Notes: generated from the sequence alone by a model not told the origin. A stretch of 64,000 bases of DNA from Bin80 sp965220365 (GCA_965220365.1 OZ244823.1:1612001-1676000), one strand, 5' to 3'. Positions 45,997 through 56,034 are shown, counted from the stretch's first letter. Made by a program: numbers and translations.

Positions 45997-47232
45997 ATGG
46001 AAACAATCGTTGTTATTAGTGGAGTTCTCGTCACGGCAATCTTTGTAGTGTTTGGCATCGTGCGAGCAAACCTGAAAATTTGTCAACCCAACGAGGTTCT
46101 TATTTTCAGTGGGCGCCGCCGTAGTACGTCGGATGGAACGAAGGTAGGCTACCGATTCATCAAGGGAGGGCGTGGGTTCAGAATTCCTCTTTTAGAGCAA
46201 GTTGACAGGATTCGCCTGAACACCATCCCCTTGGATTTGACGGTTCAGAATGCGTATTCCAAAGGAGGCATTCCACTCACTGTGCGGGCGATTGCCAACG
46301 TGAAAGTCGCCTCCAATGAATCGGAGCTTGCGAACGCGGTTGAGCGGCTTCTGGGGAAAGATCCACATGAAATCCAGATGATCGCGAAAGAAACCTTGGA
46401 GGGTAATTTGCGAGGAGTATTGGCAACGCTCACGCCGGAAGAAGTGAATGAAGATCGACTGAAATTTGCCAAAGAGCTCTTGGCCGAGGCCGACATTGAC
46501 TTAAGTAATCTGGGATTACAACTGGATACTATGAAAATCCAGAGTGTCGAAGATGATGCGGGATATCTGGATGCAATCGGGCGTCAGCAGTCAGCACATA
46601 TTATTGCTGCAGCACGGGTTGCTGAAGCAGAAAAACGTGAACAGGCGAGACTTGCAGAAACAAATGCGGACAAGAGTATTGAGCAGGCAGAGAATGATCT
46701 GCGTATCCTGAAGGCGCAGTTATCGGCCAAAAGTGCTGCGGAGGAGGCTCGTATTGATGTTGCTGCCGAAGTTTCGGCTGCGCAGGCCCGGCAGCAACTC
46801 GCAATAGAAGAGATAAAATTGGCAGAGAAGAAGCAGCGTGCAGATGTAATTGTGGCCGCCGAGGCAGAGCGTCAGGCAAAAGAGGAAATTGCGAAAGGAA
46901 ATGCTGCTAGAATCTTTGAAGATGGGCAGGCAGAAGTTGAAGTTCTGCGCCAGAAACTCATACTCTGGCAAGAGGCCGGCCCCAATGCCGAGCGACTATT
47001 TCTCATCCAAATGTTGCCGGATATATTGAAACAGGTAGTTCAGACTGTTGATAATCTTTCGATTGATAAACTTACAGTCGTTGACAGCGGCAATGGCACA
47101 GGGGTTCCTTCCGTGTTTAATCAGATTGCCGGATCTACCCCAGCTTTATTGGAAAGTCTCAAAGCATCAACCGGCGTTGATATTGCCGCGATGTTGAGCG
47201 GGGCATCCAAAAGCCCCGAAGAAGATGAGTAG
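45997..47232 (+). CDS. Flotillin-like SPFH-domain protein
   Basis: 411 aa. N-terminal membrane segment (IVVISGVLVTAIFVVFGIV), SPFH domain (GGRGFRIPLLEQVDRIRLN; DLTVQNAYSKGGIPLTVRAI; MIAKETLEGNLRGVLATLTP), then a long Ala/Glu-rich coiled coil (AAARVAEAEKREQARLAETN) as in flotillins, and a C-terminal oligomerisation part. Forms large membrane-associated rings in lipid microdomains, normally with an NfeD partner, here encoded 315 bp upstream. Matches the YuaG/FloT-YuaF arrangement. Confidence 0.9.
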   Translation: METIVVISGVLVTAIFVVFGIVRANLKICQPNEVLIFSGRRRSTSDGTKVGYRFIKGGRGFRIPLLEQVDRIRLNTIPLDLTVQNAYSKGGIPLTVRAIANVKVASNESELANAVERLLGKDPHEIQMIAKETLEGNLRGVLATLTPEEVNEDRLKFAKELLAEADIDLSNLGLQLDTMKIQSVEDDAGYLDAIGRQQSAHIIAAARVAEAEKREQARLAETNADKSIEQAENDLRILKAQLSAKSAAEEARIDVAAEVSAAQARQQLAIEEIKLAEKKQRADVIVAAEAERQAKEEIAKGNAARIFEDGQAEVEVLRQKLILWQEAGPNAERLFLIQMLPDILKQVVQTVDNLSIDKLTVVDSGNGTGVPSVFNQIAGSTPALLESLKASTGVDIAAMLSGASKSPEEDE

Positions 47233-47325
47233 ACAGGCCGATTGGATGATCCGGTGGTAGAGACGCATCTGCGGAAGGTGGTGTCTGAGAAATTCTCCCG
47301 TTGTTCTGCATTAACTCCAGAATAC

Positions 47326-47360
47326 ACTAGGCCGGGGGCATCCAAGCACCCGGCCTGGTG
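47326..47360. terminator. GC-rich hairpin between convergent flotillin and M16 genes
   Basis: CACTAGGCCGGG pairs with CCCGGCCTGGTG (12 bp, with one G-T wobble), with a 12-nt loop. It lies between two convergent stops and could end transcription in both directions. There is no clear T-run on either side, so this is a candidate only. Confidence 0.45.
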
Positions 47361-47364
47361 TGTG

Positions 47365-50109
47365 TCAATTTTCGATTACGTTCCCTTCTGTGTCAAGCTT
47401 GATGACCGGTCCATAGCCCAGTTCTTGAATGCCAGACTCAATCACATTCAAATCTCCCACGATCAGCCAGATCATGTCGTTTGGTTTGAGGACTTCCTCA
47501 GCGGCTGACGCGATCGTATCTACATTCAGAGCACGCACTTTGCCAGGATACGTGTCATAATAATCCTCCGGTAAATCATACTGGACAAGATTCTGTATAC
47601 TTCCGGCTACCGATCCGTTTGTCTCCCATAGCCCTGGAAGTGCCAGAGTCTGACTCTCCTGTGCTTTAAGGACTTCATCTTCGGTCGCCGGGTTGTCCCC
47701 AAGGATGCCCTCCAATTCTGCTTTGATCTCCATCATGGACTCCTTGGTTTTGTCCGTCTGTACGGGTGCATACACCAGGAAAGGGCGCTGTCCACGGGCA
47801 GCAAGCAATAAGGAACTTGCTCCATACGACCAGCCCTTGTCTTCACGGAGATTCATATTGATGCGCGAAACAAAAGCACCACCGAGAACTGTATTCATCG
47901 TCTCAATTCCAATATTATTTGGTGTATTCCGCGGAGGTGCAAGATGCCCAGCTAGAATGATAGATTGTTGGGCCTCAGGGCGATCCATCAGGTAGACGCG
48001 TGAGCCACCCTCATGCGGGACGGAAGCAATATTTTTAGACGGGACTTCCGCGGGCTCCCACTCGTTCAAACGAGCTTCCAGAAGTGTTACAATGGTGTCT
48101 AAATCAATGTCTCCTACGACAATTAGTGTTGCATTATTTGGTTTAAACCAGGTGTTATGATACATCTGGAGGTCCTCACGTGTCATGTTCGTGACGGACT
48201 CTTCTGTGCCACTGCCGGTCAGTGGGTTACTGTATGCATGGTCTGTCCCATAGTAGAGAGCTGGCATGACCCGCAGGGCCATCTGAACGGGATTTACTTT
48301 TTCTCTCTGAATTCCTGCCAGTCGCTCCGATTTCAATCGATCAAACTCTGAATCTGCGAAAGATGGATTAAGAATAACATCAGCATAGAGATCTAAGCTA
48401 GGTTCCAGATTGGCTTTCAGAGATACCAGGCTCACGAACGAGCCATCCAGGCCAGTACCAGTACTCAGATTCGCACCAAGGTTTGCAATCCGATCATTGA
48501 TTTCCAGGGCAGTAAGGCTGGTGGTGCCCTCATCCAGCATGGACATGACCATACTGGCTGTTCCTGGGGCAATTCCTTGGTCCGAGGCATAGCCTGCGTC
48601 AAGGATCAGAGTGAGGTTCACGGAGGGGATTGTACTGCGTTCTGCTAAAATGATTTCCAGTCCGTTGCTGAGAGTAGCCCGGTGTAATTCAGGAAATTTT
48701 ACCTCGGGCTCAGGGCCAGTTTCGGGTAACGTTGACCGATCTTGTCCTTCTACCGTTGCCGCAAGCTCGGGGAAAGGATGAACTTCCATCACATAAACAC
48801 CATCCGACAGCCATTTTTCGGCTGCTTGACGAACATCTTCAGGAGACGCAGCATCTTTGTCATCGAAAGATTTGAGGTATGCATCAGGGCTACCTCCGTA
48901 AATTTCAGAAGATGCCAGGATATCAGATTTTCCACCAAAACCACCAATCCGTTCCATGCCGTAAATGAAACTCGCTTTCTCCTGTGTGATGATCCGGCGC
49001 AGTTCTTCGGGCGTCGGTCCATTGGTAATAAAGGCGGCTATTTCTTCATCCAAGGCTGCTTCAACATCTGCAAGCTTTAAGCCCGGACGGGCGGTTGCCT
49101 GAATGATAAACTGACTACCTATGCTGCCAGAATAGAGGTAGGCACTGGCATCCGTTGCAATCTGATCCGTATAGACTAGGCGTTTGTAGAATCTTGAGTT
49201 CTTGCCACTGGACAAGACGCTTGAGGCAAGGTCTAGAAGATGAAAATCCCTGGAATAGCGTTCAGGTACATTCCAAACCTTATAGATTCGTGCCTGTGGT
49301 ACGCGATCCTCCATAGCCTCACGCTGTTCACCTGTACGCTTGGATATCCATGTATCAAAGTGGGATACTGGTGGCCCAGGAGGGATATCACCAAAATACT
49401 TTTCAGTTAATGTGCGAGCTTCATTCACTGTAATATCACCTGCAATTGAGATGACAGCATTATTCGGGCCGTAGTATGCTTTAAACCATTCCTGCACATC
49501 TTCTAACTCTGCAGCATTCAGATCGTCCATGGAGCCAATCACAGTATGGGCATAGGGATGCCCTTTGGGGTACGTGGCGTCTGTAATATGATTAAAGACT
49601 TGTCCGTATGGGGCATTTTCGCCCTGGCGTTTTTCGTTCTGTACGACCCCCCGTTGCTCGTCGAGTTTTGCTTGATCAATCGCACCAAGGAGATGACCCA
49701 TTCGATCAGATTCCATCCACAACACTAGATCGACTGCATTTTTGGGTACAGTCTGAAAATAGTTGGTACGGTCCCTGTTGGTCGTGCCGTTCAGGTCTGT
49801 TGCACCAAGTCGCTCAAGTACCTGGAAGTAGTCGTCGTTAAAATTTTCCGAGCCATTGAACATGAGATGTTCAAATAGATGAGCAAATCCGCTTCGTCCT
49901 TCGGGCTCATTTTTGGATCCGACGTGATACCAAAGATTCACGGCTACCAAGGGTGCCTTGTCATCTTCATGGACGATGACAGTCAGGCCATTGTCCAGAT
50001 GGAATTTCTCGTAACTAATTGTAGGTATTTGCATGGTTGTCTCTTCCTGGGCCCAAGTGCTTGGGACACACATCAGCAGGATAGCGAGAGTGAAAAAGCT
50101 GAATTTCAT
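47365..50109 (-). CDS. Secreted M16-family zinc metallopeptidase, two-domain
   Basis: 914 aa with a signal peptide (FFTLAILLMCVPSTWAQ). First M16 half has the inverted zinc motif HLFEHLMFNG (HxxEH) and the downstream Glu region. The second half (from about residue 475, LHRATLSNGLEIILAERSTI) is similar in fold but lacks HxxEH, as expected for the inactive half of pitrilysin-like clamshell peptidases. Cleaves oligopeptides in the periplasm; length matches PqqL/pitrilysin-type proteins of Bacteroidota. Monocistronic. Confidence 0.92.
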   Translation of the reverse strand: MKFSFFTLAILLMCVPSTWAQEETTMQIPTISYEKFHLDNGLTVIVHEDDKAPLVAVNLWYHVGSKNEPEGRSGFAHLFEHLMFNGSENFNDDYFQVLERLGATDLNGTTNRDRTNYFQTVPKNAVDLVLWMESDRMGHLLGAIDQAKLDEQRGVVQNEKRQGENAPYGQVFNHITDATYPKGHPYAHTVIGSMDDLNAAELEDVQEWFKAYYGPNNAVISIAGDITVNEARTLTEKYFGDIPPGPPVSHFDTWISKRTGEQREAMEDRVPQARIYKVWNVPERYSRDFHLLDLASSVLSSGKNSRFYKRLVYTDQIATDASAYLYSGSIGSQFIIQATARPGLKLADVEAALDEEIAAFITNGPTPEELRRIITQEKASFIYGMERIGGFGGKSDILASSEIYGGSPDAYLKSFDDKDAASPEDVRQAAEKWLSDGVYVMEVHPFPELAATVEGQDRSTLPETGPEPEVKFPELHRATLSNGLEIILAERSTIPSVNLTLILDAGYASDQGIAPGTASMVMSMLDEGTTSLTALEINDRIANLGANLSTGTGLDGSFVSLVSLKANLEPSLDLYADVILNPSFADSEFDRLKSERLAGIQREKVNPVQMALRVMPALYYGTDHAYSNPLTGSGTEESVTNMTREDLQMYHNTWFKPNNATLIVVGDIDLDTIVTLLEARLNEWEPAEVPSKNIASVPHEGGSRVYLMDRPEAQQSIILAGHLAPPRNTPNNIGIETMNTVLGGAFVSRINMNLREDKGWSYGASSLLLAARGQRPFLVYAPVQTDKTKESMMEIKAELEGILGDNPATEDEVLKAQESQTLALPGLWETNGSVAGSIQNLVQYDLPEDYYDTYPGKVRALNVDTIASAAEEVLKPNDMIWLIVGDLNVIESGIQELGYGPVIKLDTEGNVIEN

Positions 50110-50464
50110 TGGATAAAGCTAAGGTTTGTAAATGGATACTACGCAACCCATCCTGTACGTAGCATACGTTATCAGGGTTTCGTACTCTGCGAAATTCACC
50201 TCATACTTTGTCGGGGACACCGTGGTATCCATGTTATCATTGTAACCATCCGGGCATTTTGCTGTCAGGAATCACATTTGCAGTGAATTAGAATTATACA
50301 TCTGCATAAATCAGGAACATGTTTTATACTGGACAACAGAATTCATTTATTTTTGTGGTGTGTCAACGAGTGAGTCTGGAGATTTGCCACGACAATTATC
50401 TACTCTCGGAAGACTGACTCAGGGAGTGCCGGGTTCGTAGCATTGCTTCACCCGTTCGTCCCAA
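50110..50464. other. 355-bp intergenic region
   Basis: Contains the upstream region of the M16 gene and the 3' end region of the permease gene. I see no gene, repeat or strong hairpin. Confidence 0.35.
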
Positions 50465-51826
50465 TTAGGCTTCAGAAGCATTCCTGCGGCGTTTCCAGAA
50501 GAAATAGGCTGCGACAGGAAACCCTGAAAGCACAAAGGATAAGTCGATCAAAGATTGTTGCCAGTCTAATACGCCGCGAACAAGAATCAAGGCCACGAGC
50601 AAAAATAGATAAAAGGCAGGTAGAACAGGGTATCCCGGGACCTTGAAAATCGTATGGTCGGCACCCACTTTACGGTGACGAAGTACGAATAAAGCTGCTG
50701 TAGTCACAGCATAGAAGATTAGAATGACAAAGACCATCCCTGTTGCAATGGTCTCAAAAGATCCACGAACCAATAAAATGACAGCTCCCCACCCGCACTG
50801 AAGTAGGATTGCACGGGAGGGGGTACGGTATTTTGGGTGCACATAGTCCAGCCATCGAAAAAAGATACCATCCTTTGCCATTGCATAGTAGACCCGCGGG
50901 GCGGCAATGATTGTCCCGTTCACACTTCCCGTGGCCGAAATCATGACCAGAATGGCAAAGGCGCCTGCCCCAATTGGTCCCAGAAGTAAAATCGCCAAGT
51001 CTGCACCTACGCGATTCGTCTCGCGAATCGCCTCTAATCCCAAAATGCCGTGGTAGACAACGTTCGTTGCAAGGTAAATGGCAAATACGGTGATAAACCC
51101 GAGCAGCAATGCGCGAGGAAGTGAACGATTCGGGGTTTTCATTTCGCCTGCAGCATACCCCAGGCGCTCCCAGCCAACCATAGTGAAAAGGACCAGAAGT
51201 ATTGAGTCGGCAATGCTGCCGGTGAAACCGAGTCTGCTTTGACTGGCAGCCGTTTCTCCGAGTTTACTTTCTCCACCCGGCAATGCGATCAGACCGATGA
51301 TGATCAGGAGCAGCAGACCGCTCACCTTCGCAATCGTCGAAAAATTCTGATAGATTTTTGCGCGTTGAATTCCGGTGTAGTTCAGGTAGCAGAGGGCTGC
51401 AATAATGCACAGTGCTAAGACAGTTTCTTGCCAGGGAAGCAGATCCACAAAAAACTCAAAGTAGGCAACTGTTACCAGAGAGAGACCTGCCAGTGGACTG
51501 GACCGAATGATAAAAATCTGGGCCCAGCCAAAGATGAATCCGGCCAGAGGGCCGAAAGCTCGGCTGATGTACACGTATTCTCCACCCGTTACGGGTAGGC
51601 GTGTACCCAGTTCAGCATAAATGAGGTAGCCAACAAGTGCAAGAGCCCCACAGCCCACCCAAAGCCAGATGATCTGGCTGAATGAGCTCATATTCAGTGC
51701 AATTTGCTGTGGTACAGCAAAGATGCCTGCTCCGATGGTAATGCCAATCAGAACAGCAGACGTATCCAATGTAGTTAGAGCACGCCGGAGTGTTTGAGGT
51801 CTAGAATCCAATTGCCCGTCCGTCAT
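50465..51826 (-). CDS. APC-superfamily amino-acid permease
   Basis: 453 aa from ATG 51826 (MTDGQLDSRP); the frame is open to 51862. About 12 TM helices. The APC signature is LIGITIGAGIFAVPQQIAL in TM1, with GGEYVYISRAFGPLAGFIFG in TM2/3 and GSVNGTIIAAPRVYYAMAKD in the centre. Imports amino acids with protons or exchanges them. Start overlaps the end of the gamma-glutamyltransferase gene by 26 nt, so the two are coupled. A role in taking up amino acids released from gamma-glutamyl peptides is a reasonable inference. Confidence 0.9.
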   Translation of the reverse strand: MTDGQLDSRPQTLRRALTTLDTSAVLIGITIGAGIFAVPQQIALNMSSFSQIIWLWVGCGALALVGYLIYAELGTRLPVTGGEYVYISRAFGPLAGFIFGWAQIFIIRSSPLAGLSLVTVAYFEFFVDLLPWQETVLALCIIAALCYLNYTGIQRAKIYQNFSTIAKVSGLLLLIIIGLIALPGGESKLGETAASQSRLGFTGSIADSILLVLFTMVGWERLGYAAGEMKTPNRSLPRALLLGFITVFAIYLATNVVYHGILGLEAIRETNRVGADLAILLLGPIGAGAFAILVMISATGSVNGTIIAAPRVYYAMAKDGIFFRWLDYVHPKYRTPSRAILLQCGWGAVILLVRGSFETIATGMVFVILIFYAVTTAALFVLRHRKVGADHTIFKVPGYPVLPAFYLFLLVALILVRGVLDWQQSLIDLSFVLSGFPVAAYFFWKRRRNASEA

Positions 51827-53504
51827 AGCTGCGTGAATCGGCTGCGCCGTAAAGCGTGCCACCTTGGATCATGATACAATGTGCGCGCCCCTGAGAGCTG
51901 CGATAGCGCACCCGATGGCCTTTGGCCTCGTACAGTGTTTGCGTATCGGGAGAGATCCCCCATGACTCAAAGCTGGTGATGTCCGGTAACCACTGGTGAT
52001 GAATACGTGAGGCTTCTACGGCCTGGGCAATGTCCATCTCGAAGCTGGTCACATTCAGAATGATCTGAAGGACTGTATTAATGATCGTACGCCCGCCGGG
52101 AGTCCCCACTACGATGAATGGTTTTCCATCCTTTGCTACAATCGTAGGGGTCATGCTGCTCAGCATACGTTTTTGGGGAGCAACAAGATTGGGAGGCGTA
52201 CCGATACGACCAGATAAGTTCGTATTGCCTGGAACTGGATTAAAATCTCCCATCTCATTATTCAACAAAAACCCGGTCCCATCTGCGACAATCTGCGATC
52301 CATAGCTATGCTCAAGTGTGTAGGTCAACGAAACCGCATTCCCTGCAGCATCAACTACAGAGAGGTGTGTTGTTTCCTCACTTTCCATTGCTAGATACAA
52401 CTGACTGAGCTGTTCTGGATCGCTCGGAGAAGCACGCTCTTCGTTGATGGTAGCCCGAAGTTGATCAGCATGAGCTTTGCTGATCAAGCGCTCTACAGGC
52501 ATATTTGGGTTGAAATTTGGATCTCCTAGGTGCTCTGCACGATCAGCAAATGCACGTCGCATCACTTCAGTCAGCAGGTGCAGGTATTGTGCAGAGTTAT
52601 GTCCTAATGATGTAAGGTCGTAAGCTTCCAGAATATTGAGCATGGTAATGAGCGCTACGCCCCCGCTACTGGGAGGACTCATCGAGTATATGTCATATTC
52701 TCCGAAGCTTCCGCGTACAGGAGGCAACTCTTCTGCTTCGTAAAGGGCGAGATCTTCCATGGTAATCAGGCCGCCGTGGCGGGCCATGAATTCGCTTAAC
52801 AGTTGTGCGGTTTCCCCTTTATAGAATCCATCGTGTCCATGATCACGGATACGGGCCAGTGAGGCGGCTAGATCAGGCTGTTTCCAGATCTCTCCAGGTT
52901 TGAAAATATCCGTGTCATCTTTTAGAAAAGCATGGCGAGTCGCTGCGTAAAGAGGATCCGATCTTTGTGCGAGTTGCTTTAGAAACCACTGCATGGCACG
53001 CGTAGAAGGGAATCCCTCTGCAGCCAGTTGGACTGCCGGTTCTACAAGTGTTGCCCAATCTATCGTGCCTAGGCGTTGATGGGCAAGCCAGAGTCCAGAG
53101 ACTGTGCCAGGAACTCCAACGGAAAGCGATCCCTCGTGATTGGAATTATCAATTATTTCACCGTCAGGTCCCAGAAACATGGTTTCTGTTGCTGCTAGAG
53201 GGGCTTTTTCCCTAAAATTGAACGTGGTCACATAGCCGTCCGCGCCATGATAAACTAGAAATCCTCCCCCTCCGATATTCCCGGCCGAGGGGAGAGTGAC
53301 TGCGAGTGCAAACGCCGTTGCAATCGCGGCATCTACCGCATTACCCCCGCCTCGGAGGACCTCCATGCCCGCTTCTGAGGCCAAGTAATGACTGGAAACA
53401 ACCATACCGCTGTCGGCTGCCACCGGAATCCGTCCAGATTGAGCCTGAGTTGAGCCCGAGAATAAAATCAGGGCTGTAAATACGATTATGCAATAATGCC
53501 TCAT
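51801..53504 (-). CDS. ggt: Gamma-glutamyltransferase
   Basis: 567 aa with a signal peptide (IIVFTALILFSGSTQAQ). Family blocks: GGNAVDAAIATAFALAVTLP, GNIGGGGFLVYH and FREKAPLAA in the large subunit. The autoprocessing and nucleophile Thr is in EETTHLSVVDAAGNAVS, and NNEMGDFNPVPG, SSMTPTIV and GTPGGRTIINTV lie in the small subunit. The periplasmic Ntn-hydrolase cleaves itself in two and releases glutamate from glutathione and gamma-glutamyl compounds. First gene of a pair with an amino-acid permease. TACCTTTG at 53555-53562 (minus) matches TAnnTTTG, 51 nt upstream. Confidence 0.95.
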   Translation of the reverse strand: MRHYCIIVFTALILFSGSTQAQSGRIPVAADSGMVVSSHYLASEAGMEVLRGGGNAVDAAIATAFALAVTLPSAGNIGGGGFLVYHGADGYVTTFNFREKAPLAATETMFLGPDGEIIDNSNHEGSLSVGVPGTVSGLWLAHQRLGTIDWATLVEPAVQLAAEGFPSTRAMQWFLKQLAQRSDPLYAATRHAFLKDDTDIFKPGEIWKQPDLAASLARIRDHGHDGFYKGETAQLLSEFMARHGGLITMEDLALYEAEELPPVRGSFGEYDIYSMSPPSSGGVALITMLNILEAYDLTSLGHNSAQYLHLLTEVMRRAFADRAEHLGDPNFNPNMPVERLISKAHADQLRATINEERASPSDPEQLSQLYLAMESEETTHLSVVDAAGNAVSLTYTLEHSYGSQIVADGTGFLLNNEMGDFNPVPGNTNLSGRIGTPPNLVAPQKRMLSSMTPTIVAKDGKPFIVVGTPGGRTIINTVLQIILNVTSFEMDIAQAVEASRIHHQWLPDITSFESWGISPDTQTLYEAKGHRVRYRSSQGRAHCIMIQGGTLYGAADSRSYDGRAIGF

Positions 53505-53706
53505 CTTCGTTCAGGTTATGATTGAAAAGAGTTGAATGTGTTAGAGGGACCCAACAAAGGTAATACATGGAACCTTTCTATGGAACCGTGTCTTCTTGCT
53601 GACTGCAGTATATGTCGACAAAATCGGGACAAATTTTTCTGAATGGATGGCACCTTTCAGTATCGTTGCAACCCCCGTGACGATGTTTGGATGCAGCAGT
53701 AGTTCT

Positions 53707-53794
53707 CTATTGGAGTAGAACCAGCGCACGTACCGTTGGCGAACCTTGGTGCATGGTAGGTTGTATGGTAAGCAGCGTCCATCCGTTTATATTT
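53707..53794 (-). pseudogene. 3' remnant of an outer-membrane barrel gene, cut by an IS
   Basis: About 27 codons before the stop at 53709-53707 read LTIQPTMHQGSPTVRALVLL, closely matching the last residues of the barrel protein at 62325 (HMQSTAHPSTPTVRVLVLL). DNA identity over about 80 bp is also plain by eye. The frame ends at the right terminus of the IS1111-type element A. The rest of the gene is not on the other side of that element, so it was deleted or rearranged. Confidence 0.65.
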
Positions 53795-53817
53795 CTGGTA
53801 TAGAAACGGATGTTCCA

Positions 53818-54105
53818 GATTAGGGGCGACATGCATTACTTTGTATTACATTTTGTTATATTTTTGGACAGATCATCATGGGGAAAGGAACCTTGAGCGA
53901 TTTCGACGGCTGATCAATCTGGTATACGCATGCTAGGCCATAGGCCATAATGCTTTTTTATTGAATTCGTCGGAGCTACCATAATCTTTTAGCTCGGGCT
54001 TTTAGCTCGGGCTCGCGGTATCCGCTACCGAAAAAAAAACCTTACATGGGCTCTCCATCTTTGCTTGGGGTTCCCTTCCCCATGGTGATTTGTTCAGGAT
54101 ACAGT
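53818..54105 (-). ncRNA. Candidate bridge-RNA region of element A
   Basis: The long non-coding 3' end of element A aligns with that of element B over most of its length. A core is shared by all three elements: ATACCAGAYTGAT, then four nt, then CGTCG (here 53904-53925, minus). The core contains TATACCAG, the same as the element's own right terminus, as expected of a donor-binding loop. A 14-nt direct repeat (units with TTTTAGCTCGGGC, about 53987-54012) and a T-run (54031-54039) occur only in this copy. IS1111-subgroup bridge RNAs come from this end; expression not shown. Confidence 0.4.
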
Positions 54106-55236
54106 TCATGCTGTAGGAATAGGTACTTGTGTAGCTTCCCAAAGAAACCCAACCAGTTCGCGTGTGATGGCCACCACGGCGATTTTCGGGGATTTTCGTT
54201 TGTTCAGAGCCACGAACCGGCTGTATAACCGTTTTTGTGCTCTCTGGCTAATCGTCAGGACTTTCGGACTGCACTGCTTCTGCCGTTCGGAAAGGGCAAC
54301 ACTAGTTCGGGGAGAGCTGGTGTATTTCCATGCGGCTCCTACCAGGGCTTTTCGCGCATGCGCATTCCCGGTTTTTGTAATGGTCCCAGTTCGAATGGTA
54401 TTTCCAGATGAATGCTGGGAAGGGACCAATCCCAAATAGGCCATCAAGGAGGTCGGATGTTTAAATCGCCGAAAATCACCGATCTCGCAGGTCAACTGCA
54501 TCGCGGTCAATGATCCAATGCCTCGAAATCCCTGCAGGATCTGGACCTGCTCTTGAAACCTGGGGAGTTCGGATGCGATTTGGATCTGCTGTTCCAGTGC
54601 CCGAATCCGAGACGCCGTGTATGCAATGTCTTCCAGATCTCCACGTAGGATCTGCTCATCATAGGGCTGATCCAGATGGACCTGCGCAATCCAACGCATA
54701 AACCGTTGCGTCCAGTACCGTCCTTCGTTATACGTGTGGCCACGCGCATGCAAAAAGTGAATGACCTGCATTTTAGATCGGTGCAGGGACTTCATTTGGG
54801 TGGTGCGCCGCCGCACCAGACTCCGTGCAGAGATCAATTCCTGATCTGGAACAAAACATTCGGTCAAAAGCCCAGTCGCAAAGTACTTGGCCAGTTTCCT
54901 GGCATCTCGCCGATCGGTTTTGATGCGATCCCTGCTGCACCTAGGAATGGAACTCGGAGCAATGATGGCACAATCAACTCCCAGCGCCGCCATTGCTTCA
55001 TAGACAGCAGTTGCACTGTAAGACGCTTCGTAGCAACAACGGAAATCACCGTAATGCGACCGAATTGTGTCCACGAACTGTGCGAGATTCTGTGGTGATT
55101 TGATAGAAAATGTTCTCTCATCACAAACATGCCCCGAATCCGCATCATACGTACATGCGGAAATCGTGTCACGGTGGACATCCAGACCAACATAGTAACG
55201 AGGTGAACAAGAAGAAACAGAAAAATGAGATTGCAT
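54106..55236 (-). CDS. IS110-family transposase (element A)
   Basis: 376 aa. N-terminal RuvC-like DEDD domain: Asp in YYVGLDVHRDTISAC, Glu in CCYEASYSATAVYE, and Asp pair in RIKTDRRDARKLAKYFATG. A middle coiled coil and C-terminal Tnp_20 domain follow with GIGSLTAMQLTCEIGDFRRF, HSSGNTIRTGTITKTGNAH and the serine-containing block typical of IS110. Intact. About 60-65 percent identical by eye to the element B protein. Such enzymes act as bridge-RNA-guided recombinases. Confidence 0.93.
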   Translation of the reverse strand: MQSHFSVSSCSPRYYVGLDVHRDTISACTYDADSGHVCDERTFSIKSPQNLAQFVDTIRSHYGDFRCCYEASYSATAVYEAMAALGVDCAIIAPSSIPRCSRDRIKTDRRDARKLAKYFATGLLTECFVPDQELISARSLVRRRTTQMKSLHRSKMQVIHFLHARGHTYNEGRYWTQRFMRWIAQVHLDQPYDEQILRGDLEDIAYTASRIRALEQQIQIASELPRFQEQVQILQGFRGIGSLTAMQLTCEIGDFRRFKHPTSLMAYLGLVPSQHSSGNTIRTGTITKTGNAHARKALVGAAWKYTSSPRTSVALSERQKQCSPKVLTISQRAQKRLYSRFVALNKRKSPKIAVVAITRELVGFLWEATQVPIPTA

Positions 55237-56027
55237 CGTTATTGAAGTTTGGTTCGTTCCAGCATAATAGGGCCCCGGCGGGAAAACCTCCGTTTCTATG
55301 ATATCTTTTATACAGGATTCCGAGGAGGAAACATTGATATCACGGCATCGTCCGAAAACAACACTACGATGTCAATTACAGGAAGCCCGGCCACGCCATG
55401 CGGATCCAATGGATGACGCTGAGAGTGAATAAACTATATCCGTGGAATTGCGTAAGTTGCAGGTGAAGGTGCTGGATGTCTAGTAGCGCAGAGAACCGCA
55501 GAGGATCCCATTATTCTCAGAAGCGGATCAAGGCGATCCGCAGACGGTGTGAGACCTCGCGAGTCGCCCATGGCATTGACATCGTCTCAAGACTGTGCGT
55601 AAATCACGACACCCATCTCCCCAATCATCTAGTTTTGCTCCCGACCGTGGCCCCGCCAAGTATTTTCACGGGCGGAAACAGATCTTGGGTGATCTTAGGA
55701 AAATTTTAAGGTACTCAAAACAAAACAACTGGGGCACAACCTTCCTGATCCAGGGCGCCCCGGGTGCGGGCAAGACCGCGCTTCTGGCTGAATGTGAAAG
55801 ACTGGCACGAGGCAGTGGATGGAAAATCGCGGACATTGATCCACTAGCCCTTTGGAATCCAGACGAATTAGAACAGTCCCTTGAATCAAAGAAAAAATTC
55901 AAAGTCGAAGGCGGATCTGCAGGGGTTACTATTCCTGGCATCGGGCATGCGGGAGTCAATGCGGGGATGCTCCCACAGACCGTAAAAACTTTACTCCAAA
56001 AAGGGGGAGATCCGTTGCTTCTCACCC

Positions 56028-56034
56028 TGGATGA
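56028..56034 (+). repeat. Target-site duplication, left copy (TGGATGA)
   Basis: TGGATGA directly precedes the IS1634-type left repeat and recurs at 58192-58198 right after the other end. It is part of the ATPase codons for L-D-E. IS1634-family duplications are usually given as 5-6 bp, so one outer base could be chance. Confidence 0.85.

Larger units (their letters stand above)
53795..55310 (-). mobile_element. IS1111-type IS110-family element A
   Basis: Transposase gene plus a short 5' and long (about 310 nt) 3' non-coding region. Subterminal inverted repeats, a feature of the IS1111 subgroup, are TATAGAAACGGATGTTCC at 53799-53816 and, reversed, ATAGAAACGGAGGTTTT at 55283-55299. The left end carries AGATATCATAG and the right end CTATACCAG (minus-strand reading), as in element B. 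No target duplication is expected for this family. Inserted in the 3' end of a barrel-protein gene. Confidence 0.7.

Noticed and set aside
53987..54012. Two adjacent 14-nt repeats as a possible CRISPR-like array
   Set aside because: Only two abutting units without spacers, inside an IS end; a local tandem duplication.
54031..54039. A-run next to a short hairpin, looking like a terminator in element A
   Set aside because: In element orientation the T-run precedes rather than follows the stem, so it is not an intrinsic terminator for the transposase.
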